64,000 bases of DNA. Origin: CAWDVK01 sp963805715. GTDB lineage: Bacteria > Actinomycetota > Actinomycetes > Streptosporangiales > Streptosporangiaceae. The DNA lies in the NCBI GenBank assembly GCA_963805715.1, contig CAWDVK010000005.1, positions 1 through 64,000 on the forward strand. Reading direction: 5' to 3'. Made by a program: the position numbers and the translations under genes. Positions 34,621 to 42,740 of this stretch are shown one piece after another. Positions within the stretch are counted from its first letter, which is position 1. Every line of letters begins with the position of its first letter. The notes beneath the pieces were generated by a model. The model was given only the letters and a program-made list of their open reading frames with translations, searched no databases and was not told the origin of the DNA.

Positions 34621-35298
34621 ATGCGGATGTGGGCGGGCGTGGCATCCGCCGTCGTGGCCGGTGCTGCCGTGGTGGCTCTGAGCGGCGCCCTCCTCTCGGT
34701 CACGGACCAGCCGCCAGGTCAGTTAAGGGCGTCAGTGCGCGGATACGTGCTGACTCCGTCAGGGCGGCTGCCGCACGCGTTCCTGAGCATCGCGACCTAT
34801 CCCGACAGCCTGGCGGGCGAGCACGGGCACGGCGGCGGCCCGCATCCGGACTGGGTGAGTTACGGTCCGACCACGAACTTCGAAGTGCCTGCGCACGCCG
34901 TGGTCACGGTCACGGTCAGGCAGTACGACACGGGCGGGACCATCTATAACCCCTACTTCGCCCAGGTTCATGGCACGCTCGGCGGGACCGCGACAGTAGA
35001 CGGCAAGACGGTCACCGGGATCAACCCGAACACCGTTGGCCACACCTTTACGCTCCACATGTTCCAGGCGAACCAGCCCGCGGAGTTCATCTCGGTGCCG
35101 CTGCCCGGCGTGTCAGCGAGTGCCCCCAACCATGCCAACGGCTACCCGACGCCGCACGTGGTCACGTTCTCCTTCGTCACCGCCGGTCCCGGCCGTTACG
35201 TCTGGAACTGCGAATTCCCCTGCGGCACCGGCTACGAGGGCTTCGGCGGCCCGATGTCCACCGAGGGCTACATGGACGGCACCCTGACGGTCGGCTGA
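34621..35298 (+). CDS. exported cupredoxin-like protein
   Basis: A 225-residue protein starting at the ATG at 34621 behind AGAGGTGACG. A signal/anchor helix (residues 3-25) precedes a cupredoxin-like domain. The C-terminal loop VWNCEFPCGTGYEGFGGPM resembles the CuA loop of oxidase subunit II (C-x3-C-x3-H-x2-M), but the His position is Tyr and the Met is displaced. The upstream ligand His is probably in HTFTLHMFQ. It may bind a single copper or deliver electrons or copper to the oxidase encoded directly downstream (36 bases to ctaC). Confidence 0.75.
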   Translation: MRMWAGVASAVVAGAAVVALSGALLSVTDQPPGQLRASVRGYVLTPSGRLPHAFLSIATYPDSLAGEHGHGGGPHPDWVSYGPTTNFEVPAHAVVTVTVRQYDTGGTIYNPYFAQVHGTLGGTATVDGKTVTGINPNTVGHTFTLHMFQANQPAEFISVPLPGVSASAPNHANGYPTPHVVTFSFVTAGPGRYVWNCEFPCGTGYEGFGGPMSTEGYMDGTLTVG

Positions 35299-35334
35299 AC
35301 GACACAGCCGTAGCGAAAGAACTGAGGGGCATCA

Positions 35335-36213
35335 ATGTCTGACCCGACGACGGTCACACCCCCGCCAGTCCCGCCGGCGTCACCGGATCCGCGGGAATCG
35401 CGTGACCGGAACCCGGTCGGGCCGATCGTCCTGCTGTGGGCGGGGCTGACCATTGTCCTCGAGCTGTTCGCCATCTTCGTGCCGGCCCGGGTGATGGGCG
35501 TAGCCGCCTCGACGAACATGGCCGACATCAAGCGGGCGGTCACCGTCTTCTCGATCGCCGCTGCACCAGTCGCCGCGCTGGTCTGGTCCATCGCGCTGTA
35601 CAGCCTGCTGCGCTGGCGGCACCGGGGGCCCGAGCCGCCCACGCAGGACGGGCCGCCGATCCGCGGCAATACCGCTGTGCAGACCGTCTGGCTGCTGGTC
35701 TCCGGCGGCTTGTGCCTCTTCCTGCTCGTCTGGGGACTGGCGGCGATGCAGGCGACCGCGTCCACCGCGAGCAATCCGCTGGTAGTCGACGTTACCGGTC
35801 AGCAGTGGCTGTGGACCTTCAGTTACCCGGCCGCGGGCGGGGTCAGCTCCAACGTCCTGTACCTGCCCGTCAATCGCCCGGTGGCCTTCAACGTCACATC
35901 CGAGGACGTCGTGCACTCGTTCTGGATCGTCCAGATGGGGATCAAGATCGACGCCAATCCCGGCGAGGTGACCCACATCGGGGTCACCCCCGACCGGCGC
36001 GGCACGTTTGCGGTCCGCTGCGCTGAGCTGTGCGGGATTTACCACGCCTATATGCAAACCCAGGTACGGGTGGTCAGTGACGCCGCATTCAGGAGCTGGC
36101 TGCGCTCCGGCGGCGGCCGGGTGACGAGTGCGGCGACGCACGGCACGCCGCAGCCGGCCGGGGCCAGAGCATCGGCACTGGGCGGACTGGAGCTGAGGAG
36201 AGGCAATGGCTGA
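35335..36213 (+). CDS. ctaC: cytochrome c oxidase subunit II
   Basis: A 292-residue subunit II. Three hydrophobic segments occur (about 28-48, 72-93, 117-140), one more than the usual two, followed by the external cupredoxin domain. The CuA site is complete: H194 in VVHSFWIVQ, then C229, C233, H237 and M240 in CAELCGIYHAYM, and the conserved Trp region QQWLWTFSYP. It accepts electrons from a c-type or copper donor and passes them to subunit I. Its stop overlaps the start of ctaD by 8 bases. Confidence 0.95.
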   Translation: MSDPTTVTPPPVPPASPDPRESRDRNPVGPIVLLWAGLTIVLELFAIFVPARVMGVAASTNMADIKRAVTVFSIAAAPVAALVWSIALYSLLRWRHRGPEPPTQDGPPIRGNTAVQTVWLLVSGGLCLFLLVWGLAAMQATASTASNPLVVDVTGQQWLWTFSYPAAGGVSSNVLYLPVNRPVAFNVTSEDVVHSFWIVQMGIKIDANPGEVTHIGVTPDRRGTFAVRCAELCGIYHAYMQTQVRVVSDAAFRSWLRSGGGRVTSAATHGTPQPAGARASALGGLELRRGNG

Positions 36214-38173
36214 AATGACGATCGCCGACGCGCCTGCGCCTGCGCCCGCCGCCGGCGGGATCATGCGACGGCTGAATGTCGTCACCGGCCTGCTGGCCGG
36301 GCTGGTGCTCGCCGGGATCGGCTGGGCCATCTCGCACGCCACCCTGCAGAACGGGACCTATGGCTCGGACCAGGTCACCTGCATCACGCTGGTCTGCTGG
36401 CTGGTCGGATTCCTGGCGGGGATCGGCGCATTTGTCGGGCCGGTCCGCTGGCTGGCCGGCAAGGACCTGACCGAGGACGAGCGACTCTTCCTCGCGGGCA
36501 AGGATCAGGGCGTGGGGCGCTACTTCCGCTTCACGACGGACCACAAGGTCGTCGGCATCCAGTACCTCGTGGTCGGGATGGCGCTGTTCTTCGTCGGCGG
36601 CATGCTGGCCATGATGATCCGCACGGACCTGCTGACTCCGGGATCCAAGCTGTTCGGCCTGCAGACCTACAACTCGGTGGTCGGCCTGCACGGGATCATC
36701 ATGATCATCGCGACGATCGTCATGGTCACCGGGCCATTCGGGAACTTCATCATGCCGCTCATGATCGGCGCGCGCGGCGAGGCGTTCCCCCGCCTGAACG
36801 CGCTCAGCTTCTGGCTGCTGGTCTCGGTCGTGCCGGTGCTGCTGTCGGCGGCGTTTCTCGGCGGCATCCCGACCGGGTGGTCCGCCTACGCCCCCCTGGC
36901 GGACCAGGCTCCGCCGGGGCAGGACGCATTCCTGATCACGATCATCGGGTTCGCCGTGTCCGTTGCCCTCACCGGCGCCAACCTCACGACGACCGCCGTC
37001 ACGATGCGGACGCGGGGACTGACCTGGAGCCGCACGCCGATCTTCGTGTTCGGCGTGGTCGGCAGCGCCGTGCTGGGCCTGGTGGCCTTCCCCATGTTCA
37101 TGTCCTCGCAGATCTTTCAGGGCCTGGACCGCACCGTCGGAACGAGCTTCTACAACGCCGCGGGCGGCGGCAGTGTCTGGCTATACCAGAACCTGTTCTG
37201 GCTGATGGGCCACCCTGAGGTCTATGTCATCCTGCTGCCTGCCTTCGCCGCCGTACTGGAACTGACGCCGGTCTTCTGCCGGAAGCCGCTGTTCAGCTTC
37301 AGGGGCGCGATAGTCGGGATGGCCGGAATCATGGGCCTGAGCCTGCTCGTCTGGGCCCATCACATGTACGTGTCTGGCTGGGCGCCGGACCTGAACGGCT
37401 CGTTCATGCTGACCACCGAGATGATCTCGGTGCCCACCGGCCTGCTCATCCTGGTCATCATCGGCACCGTGTGGCGCGGCAGGGTCTGGACCCGGCTGCC
37501 GATGCTGGCGGTCTACGCGATGCTCTGGAATTTCGTGATCGGCGGGATAACTGGCGTCTACCTGTCCGACGTCCCGGTCGACGAGGCGATGCACGGGTCG
37601 CTGTTCGTGACGGCCCATTTCCACTACACGCTGATGGGCGGTGCGCTGACGGGCGCGATCGCCGCACTCACCTACTGGTTCCCGAAGATGACGGGACGCA
37701 TGCTGAACGAGAAGTGGGCCTCGATCGGGTTCTGGACCGCGCAGGTCGGGTTCCAGGTCACCTTCCTGTCGATGTTCGCCATCGGCCTGGCCGGGCTGCC
37801 GCGTCGTGTCGGCGACTACCCACCTCAGTTCGCGACCGGCAACGCGGTAGCGACGTACGGTGCGTACGTGATCATGATCGGCATGCTGATCTACGCCGGC
37901 GCCCTGATCACCTCGTGGATATACGGGGTGCCGGCGCCTGCGAGTCCCTGGGGCGGCAAGACCCTGGAGTGGCAGGTGCCGACGCCGGTGCCGCTGGACA
38001 ATTTCGAGGTGCTCCCGGTGATCACCAGTGACTTCTACGGCTACGGCGAGAACGGGGCAGGGCCGCCGGCCGTACCGCCAGGCCGGCGGGAACCCGCCGA
38101 GCCCCCCGAGCCGGTGGAGGAGCCGGTCGGCGCTCAGTCCGCAGCCAGTCAGCCCGAGGGGAGCGCGCAGTGA
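36206..38173 (+). CDS. ctaD: cytochrome c oxidase subunit I, divergent proton channels
   Basis: A 655-residue subunit I. Heme and CuB ligands are intact: H162 (VVGLHGIIMI), H336 and Y340 (GHPEVY), H385/H386 (WAHHMY), H471/H473 (AHFHY). An N-terminal extension of about 100 residues adds two helices. Canonical A-type enzymes have Asp in IGAxDxAFPR (D-channel), Lys in VPTGxK (K-channel) and a His/Asp Mg site before AHFHY. Here these are G191 (IGARGEAFPR), L414 (VPTGLLIL), and A461/G464. The Glu of HPEVY (E338) remains. It is a catalytic oxidase by its metal sites, but proton pumping is doubtful. The stop overlaps ctaE. Confidence 0.93.
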   Translation: MAEMTIADAPAPAPAAGGIMRRLNVVTGLLAGLVLAGIGWAISHATLQNGTYGSDQVTCITLVCWLVGFLAGIGAFVGPVRWLAGKDLTEDERLFLAGKDQGVGRYFRFTTDHKVVGIQYLVVGMALFFVGGMLAMMIRTDLLTPGSKLFGLQTYNSVVGLHGIIMIIATIVMVTGPFGNFIMPLMIGARGEAFPRLNALSFWLLVSVVPVLLSAAFLGGIPTGWSAYAPLADQAPPGQDAFLITIIGFAVSVALTGANLTTTAVTMRTRGLTWSRTPIFVFGVVGSAVLGLVAFPMFMSSQIFQGLDRTVGTSFYNAAGGGSVWLYQNLFWLMGHPEVYVILLPAFAAVLELTPVFCRKPLFSFRGAIVGMAGIMGLSLLVWAHHMYVSGWAPDLNGSFMLTTEMISVPTGLLILVIIGTVWRGRVWTRLPMLAVYAMLWNFVIGGITGVYLSDVPVDEAMHGSLFVTAHFHYTLMGGALTGAIAALTYWFPKMTGRMLNEKWASIGFWTAQVGFQVTFLSMFAIGLAGLPRRVGDYPPQFATGNAVATYGAYVIMIGMLIYAGALITSWIYGVPAPASPWGGKTLEWQVPTPVPLDNFEVLPVITSDFYGYGENGAGPPAVPPGRREPAEPPEPVEEPVGAQSAASQPEGSAQ

Positions 38174-38787
38174 GTGCCAGCACGCTGCCGCAGGCGTATC
38201 CGGCCGAGGTTGCTCCCGACCCGTCTCCTGGTCAGCGACTCGGGGTGATCATGCTGATCGTCGCGGATGCCGTGTTCGTGCTGTCGCTGGTCTTCGCCTA
38301 TTTCTACCTGCGCGGCCTGAATACCGAGGGTGCCTGGATTTCCAAGGGCAGTGCCACGCTGTGGGCCGGCAGCGGCTGGGTCCTCGCGGGAGTCATGGTG
38401 CTGAGCGCGCTGGCCTACCGGTGGGGCGAGCTGGGCATCCGGGCGGGCGAGCGCGGCCGGCTCGTGGCCGGGACCATGCTCGCCCTGGTCCTGGTCCTGG
38501 CCGCGGTGGGCCTGGTGATCGGGCGCCTGGCGACGATGCCCTTCACGACCACGGCGGGCTCTTATGCGTCATCGGTGATCACGATGGCCGGCGCTTACCT
38601 GGTTCACCTGCTGCTGACCGCCTTCGTCGGCATCGCCATCCTTAACCGCGGCAGGCGCGGGCTGTTCAGCTCAGACGCCAACTGGCATGTCCGGCTGGCG
38701 GGATACTGGTGGTACTGGGTAACCGCGTCGGCTGTCATCCTCGCCGTCACGACATCGTTCGTGACGAGCCCGCACATCGTGCCCTGA
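38170..38787 (+). CDS. ctaE: cytochrome c oxidase subunit III
   Basis: A 205-residue, five-helix subunit III. The first helix LGVIMLIVADAVFVLSLVFAY aligns with the family's IASEVMFF region, with Asp in place of the usual Glu. WHVRLAGYWWYWVTASAVIL matches the final helix of the family (HWxxxxYWHFVDxVW-like). A GTG start at 38170 overlaps the ctaD stop (GTGA), so the three subunits are translationally coupled. Confidence 0.88.
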   Translation: MSASTLPQAYPAEVAPDPSPGQRLGVIMLIVADAVFVLSLVFAYFYLRGLNTEGAWISKGSATLWAGSGWVLAGVMVLSALAYRWGELGIRAGERGRLVAGTMLALVLVLAAVGLVIGRLATMPFTTTAGSYASSVITMAGAYLVHLLLTAFVGIAILNRGRRGLFSSDANWHVRLAGYWWYWVTASAVILAVTTSFVTSPHIVP

Positions 38788-38874
38788 GCGGGTCGCCCGG
38801 TCCCGCGGTCCGGCGCGATCTGCTGCGCGTGCCGGTTGATGATCGTAGGTCGGCCAGGCGGGCGTGCCGCATGA

Positions 38875-39753
38875 TCAGGCGGGCTGGCCCGGACCCTGTG
38901 CGGCGGCCAGCTGCGCCGCGATCGCGGCGTCGACCCGCCGGGTCCTGATCTGCTCGCTGCGGAACCACGCCGCGGCGGCCAGGGCCAGCCAGCCAGCATC
39001 GATGATCATGCCGCCCGCCCACATCAGCGCGCCGCCCAGCTGCTGGTCGGCCAGCGGCGACGGCCCGAATGGCCGGTACACCCTCGAGTAGAAGGGATAC
39101 AGGTCATAATTCGACGCATAGAGAAAGAAGCCGGTCATCGTCTCCGGCAGCATCATCAGGAACAGTGACAATACCCGAAACGACGGCTCCACCCGGCGGG
39201 GGCACGGATCGGCTCCGAGCAGCGGGTAGTAATACAGCAGCGCCACTCCGAGGTATAGCGGGTACTCGATGAATTCCTGCACGTCCGGATGCTGGAGGGC
39301 GTAATCGTAGAACGGCGAGAAATGCGTTCCCATCAGCACGCCGGCGAACAGCACCCAGGTGAGCACCGGATTGGTGAGGGTCCGCATCACCCTGCTGCGC
39401 AGGACCGGGACGATCCAGTGGCGGCGCTCGGCCGGGCTCGCGACCCGCAGCAGCAGCAGGACCGGGCTGCCGAGCAGCAGCAGCGGCGCTATCACCATCA
39501 TCAGCGCGATGTGCTGGGCCATGTGCGCCCAGAAGAAGACGTCCGCGTAGGCGCCGACGGGCCCCATCAGCACGATCACGCTCAGCAGCAGGCCGCCCAG
39601 GAAGCTGGCCGCGCGGAGCCTCGACCACGGCCGGGCCGGCTGGCGGCGGCTGACCAGAACGGCCGCCCAGCCGTAGAGGACTGCGCAGGCGACGATGCCG
39701 AGCGCGGGCAGGGGGACAAACGTCCACGTGCCGAGAAACTGCCAGACGTGCAC
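38875..39753 (-). CDS. ctaG: cytochrome c oxidase assembly protein CtaG (caa3 type)
   Basis: A 292-residue membrane protein with seven or so helices. The signature MAQHIALMMVIAPLLLLGSP, the following ASPAERRHWIVPVLRS, and the HFSPFYDYALQHPDVQEFIE stretch are typical of caa3_CtaG copper-insertion proteins. It converges on ctaE and completes the oxidase cluster. The start is GTG at 39753 (VHVWQFLGTW). Confidence 0.9.
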   Translation of the reverse strand: MHVWQFLGTWTFVPLPALGIVACAVLYGWAAVLVSRRQPARPWSRLRAASFLGGLLLSVIVLMGPVGAYADVFFWAHMAQHIALMMVIAPLLLLGSPVLLLLRVASPAERRHWIVPVLRSRVMRTLTNPVLTWVLFAGVLMGTHFSPFYDYALQHPDVQEFIEYPLYLGVALLYYYPLLGADPCPRRVEPSFRVLSLFLMMLPETMTGFFLYASNYDLYPFYSRVYRPFGPSPLADQQLGGALMWAGGMIIDAGWLALAAAAWFRSEQIRTRRVDAAIAAQLAAAQGPGQPA

Positions 39754-39950
39754 GCTTGGAGGCTATCGCGGCGGCGGCCGGCCCCATAAGGCCATTGCTG
39801 CTGCCAAGGAATCACAGCCAGCCCTGGAGAGCCGCTCTGCGACCGAGGCTGACGAACGTTAGGACCGGCGGGGACCTTCGGCCCTGGTTGCCGGCCCGGG
39901 GCAAAGGCGATCATGGTCAGCTAGGGGATCCGGGGAAACGGGGGGGTTAG

Positions 39951-40979
39951 TTGACTGGTTTGCTATCTGATGAGCAGATCGAGGAAATTGTGCGGGCGGC
40001 TGGTACCGCGCCGTCCATGCACAACACCCAGCCCTGGCAGTTCTGCGTCGCGGCGGATGGCAGCCTTGAGCTGTACGGTGACCCCGGCCGCACCCTGTGG
40101 GTGGCCGATCCGCAAGGGCGGGCACTCTATCTGGGCTGCGGTGCCGCGCTGTTCAACGCGCGGCTGGCCATCCGGATGACTGGTCATGAGCCGCTGGTGC
40201 GGCCGCTTCCGCATCCGGAGCACCCGCCGACTCTGCTGGCCATCGTGGCGCGTGGCCGCGGGACTCAGCCGACTGCCGCTGAGCGCGAGCTGTATGACGC
40301 GATCTGGCGACGGCATACCAATCGCCGGCCGTTCACCGGCCAGGCTGTGCCAAAGCCGGTTCAGGTCGCCATGGAGCAGGCGGCCAGGGCGGAAGCGGCC
40401 TCCTTGCGCATGCTCAGCAGGCCCGACGCCGAGACCGTGCTCAACCTGTCGGAACGAGCCCGCCGGCGGCTGGCGGATGACCGCGGTTACCAGGATGAAC
40501 TTCGACGCTGGGTAGCGACCGGGAGCCGGGAGGACGGCATACCCGCCAGCGCCCTGCCGCTGCGGCCGGACCGTGAGCCCGCACCGGTGCGCGATTACGC
40601 CGTCAGCGCTGCGGTGGGGGCAGAGCGTCCGGCCGCGACCTATGAGAGGTATCCCCAGCTTGCCGTCCTCAGCACGGAGCGCGACGAGCCGGCGGACTGG
40701 CTGCGCGCGGGCGAGGCGCTGCAGCGGCTGCTGCTCACCGCGACCGTCAACGGCGTCAGCGCATCCTTTCTGTTCGAGCCGATCGAGCTGATGGACATGC
40801 TGGACATGGACCCGCGGCCCTGGCCGTGGCCGGAGCATCCGCAGATGATCATCAGGTTCGGGTACGGGCCGCCGGTCCCGGCCACGCCGCGCCGGAAGCT
40901 GGAGGACGTCCTGCGCCGCGGCCAGTACGCCCAGAGCGAGGGGACCGCCGAACTCGCCTCCGAGTTACTGGCAGCTTGA
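39951..40979 (+). CDS. Acg-like nitroreductase family protein
   Basis: A 342-residue two-lobed nitroreductase of the Acg type known from the mycobacterial DosR regulon. The FMN-side motif AAGTAPSMHNTQPWQF lies near residues 16-31, RRHTNRRPF near 110-118, and the C-terminal SFLFEPIELMDMLDM, PQMIIRFGYG and TPRRKLEDVL complete the family pattern. Acg-type members have an occluded FMN site and may store flavin rather than reduce substrates. It starts with TTG after a G-rich ribosome site. A DosR-box-like sequence lies about 70 bases upstream. Confidence 0.88.
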   Translation: MTGLLSDEQIEEIVRAAGTAPSMHNTQPWQFCVAADGSLELYGDPGRTLWVADPQGRALYLGCGAALFNARLAIRMTGHEPLVRPLPHPEHPPTLLAIVARGRGTQPTAAERELYDAIWRRHTNRRPFTGQAVPKPVQVAMEQAARAEAASLRMLSRPDAETVLNLSERARRRLADDRGYQDELRRWVATGSREDGIPASALPLRPDREPAPVRDYAVSAAVGAERPAATYERYPQLAVLSTERDEPADWLRAGEALQRLLLTATVNGVSASFLFEPIELMDMLDMDPRPWPWPEHPQMIIRFGYGPPVPATPRRKLEDVLRRGQYAQSEGTAELASELLAA

Positions 40980-41181
40980 CCCTGAGGAAGCGTCAGCCCG
41001 CACAGTGGTGACGTGGACGACGACGGATACACGGCGGGCGCCGTGGCCAGGCTGGCCGGTGCCGACCGGGCCGCGGGCTAGTGCCCAGCCGCCAGCAGCG
41101 TCGATGCGTGGTTGGTGCTCCTGTTTCAGCAGCAGATGCGCTCCCACGCTGCTGCCGGCCCGGTGGGCGAGCGGTCGGCAG

Positions 41182-41685
41182 CTAGCTCTGGCTGGCGGCC
41201 GGAGCGTGGCGGTCGAGGTCTGCCCTGACCTCGCGCCAGCGAGCGGTGACCTTGGGCAGCTCGGCGCTGACGAACTCGAAGAAGCGCGCGGACTCGGCCA
41301 TCCTGACCCCGGCCGCTGTGCCGGGGCCGAGGAGCTCGATGCCCTCCCGCATGGCCGCGGTCCACCGGGCCATCAGCCGGTCGCGAAGCCTGGTCACCTC
41401 GTACCAGACATCGTCCGGCACGCGGTAGTGGTGCCGCCGGGAGCCGGGCTCTGACTCACGCGCGACCATGCCCACCTGGATCAGGTACCGGACGCCGCCG
41501 GAGACAGCGGCCGGGCTGGCGTTCAGCATCGCGGCGAGCTCGGCGGCGGTGAGCCGGCCGGAGTCAGCAGTCAGCAGCGCGGCGAAGACGCGGGCGGGCA
41601 TCCGCGGGATGCCCGCCTCGGTCAGCACCGAGGCGAAGCGCTCGACGAATCGGCTCACCGCATCCTGGTCCCGCACTGCTGTCAC
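41182..41685 (-). CDS. GbsR/MarR-like transcriptional regulator
   Basis: A 167-residue winged-helix protein. The HTH core is MPARVFAALLTADSGRLTAA, ELAAMLNASPAAVSGGVRYL and a wing with ARESEPGSRRHHYRVPDD. The C-terminal half is helical, as in the GbsR group. The start is GTG at 41685. It is divergent from the ABC transporter genes, and a palindrome overlaps their promoter, so it is the probable repressor of that exporter. Confidence 0.9.
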   Translation of the reverse strand: MTAVRDQDAVSRFVERFASVLTEAGIPRMPARVFAALLTADSGRLTAAELAAMLNASPAAVSGGVRYLIQVGMVARESEPGSRRHHYRVPDDVWYEVTRLRDRLMARWTAAMREGIELLGPGTAAGVRMAESARFFEFVSAELPKVTARWREVRADLDRHAPAASQS

Positions 41686-41744
41686 TGTGCCCCCTCGCGC
41701 TGCCGGGCCCGAGTTACCCGAATGTTGCGTTCAGTGTATTCAGG

Positions 41745-41774
41745 AGTTTGTGAAACTAGTATAATGTCAAAATC
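41745..41774 (+). promoter_or_regulatory. promoter and operator of the ABC exporter
   Basis: A perfect TATAAT (41760-41765) lies only 9 bases before the ATG at 41775, so transcription probably begins at or next to the start codon and the mRNA is leaderless. A palindrome AGTTT-GTG-AAACT (41745-41757) sits just upstream of the -10 box. The -35 region is weak. Confidence 0.65.
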
Positions 41775-42740
41775 ATGACGGAGGCTATCGCAGTGTCCGG
41801 CCTGCGGAAGTCCTACGGCAAGACCGTGGCGCTGGACGGGCTCGACCTCGGCGTGGCCGTGGGCGAGGTGCACGGCTTCCTCGGCCCGAACGGCTCCGGC
41901 AAGACGACGACCATCAGGATCCTGCTCGGCCTGCTGCGCGCCGACGGCGGCGCGGCGCGGCTGCTGGGGGGTGATCCCTGGAGCGAGGCCGCCGCGCTGC
42001 ACCGCCGGCTGGCCTACGTGCCGGGCGATGTGACCCTGTGGCCGAGCCTGTCTGGCGGCGAGATCATCGACCTGCTCGGCAGGCTGCGCGGCGGGATTGA
42101 CGCCAAGCGCCGGGCTAGCCTCCTGGAGCGGTTCGAGCTTGACCCGACGAAGAAGGCCCGCGCTTACTCGAAGGGCAACAGGCAGAAGGTCGCGCTGATC
42201 TCGGCTCTCGCCTCTGACGTGGAGCTGCTGCTGCTGGATGAGCCCACGGCCGGGCTTGATCCGCTGATGGAGGCCAGGTTCCGGGAGTGCGTCGAAGAAG
42301 AACGCCACAGCGGCCGGACTGTCCTGCTGTCCAGCCACATCCTGTCCGAGGTCGAGGCGCTGTGTGACCGGGTCACCATTATCCGGGCTGGTCGCGCCGT
42401 GGAAAGCGGCACGCTGACCGAGCTGCGGCACCTGACCAGGACCTCGATCACCGCCGAGCTGGCGGGGCAGCCTGCCGGGCTCGGCCAGCTGCCGGGGGTG
42501 CATGACCTGGACGTGCAGGACCGGCCAGGACACGGCACCAGCGTGCGATGCGAGGTGGACACTGACAAGCTGAACGAGGTGCTGCGGCAGCTGACCGAGG
42601 CCGGAGTCCGCAGCCTGGTCAGCCAGCCGCCCACGCTGGAGGAGCTGTTCCTCCGGCATTACGCGGCCGGCCGGCCGGGCGAGCCTGCCCGGGCGGCAGA
42701 TGCCGCCGGGGCCGGGGATACGGCCGGAGTGCGGTCGTGA
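41775..42740 (+). CDS. ABC transporter ATP-binding protein
   Basis: A 321-residue ATPase of the DrrA/multidrug-export type. Walker A is GPNGSGKTT (residues 38-46), the signature is YSKGNRQKVAL, Walker B is LLLLDEPTAGLDPL and the switch His is in LLSSHILSEVEALCDR. A C-terminal extension of about 100 residues after the ATPase core is typical of drug and polyketide exporters. It appears to be leaderless. Its stop overlaps the GTG of the permease gene. Confidence 0.94.
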   Translation: MTEAIAVSGLRKSYGKTVALDGLDLGVAVGEVHGFLGPNGSGKTTTIRILLGLLRADGGAARLLGGDPWSEAAALHRRLAYVPGDVTLWPSLSGGEIIDLLGRLRGGIDAKRRASLLERFELDPTKKARAYSKGNRQKVALISALASDVELLLLDEPTAGLDPLMEARFRECVEEERHSGRTVLLSSHILSEVEALCDRVTIIRAGRAVESGTLTELRHLTRTSITAELAGQPAGLGQLPGVHDLDVQDRPGHGTSVRCEVDTDKLNEVLRQLTEAGVRSLVSQPPTLEELFLRHYAAGRPGEPARAADAAGAGDTAGVRS

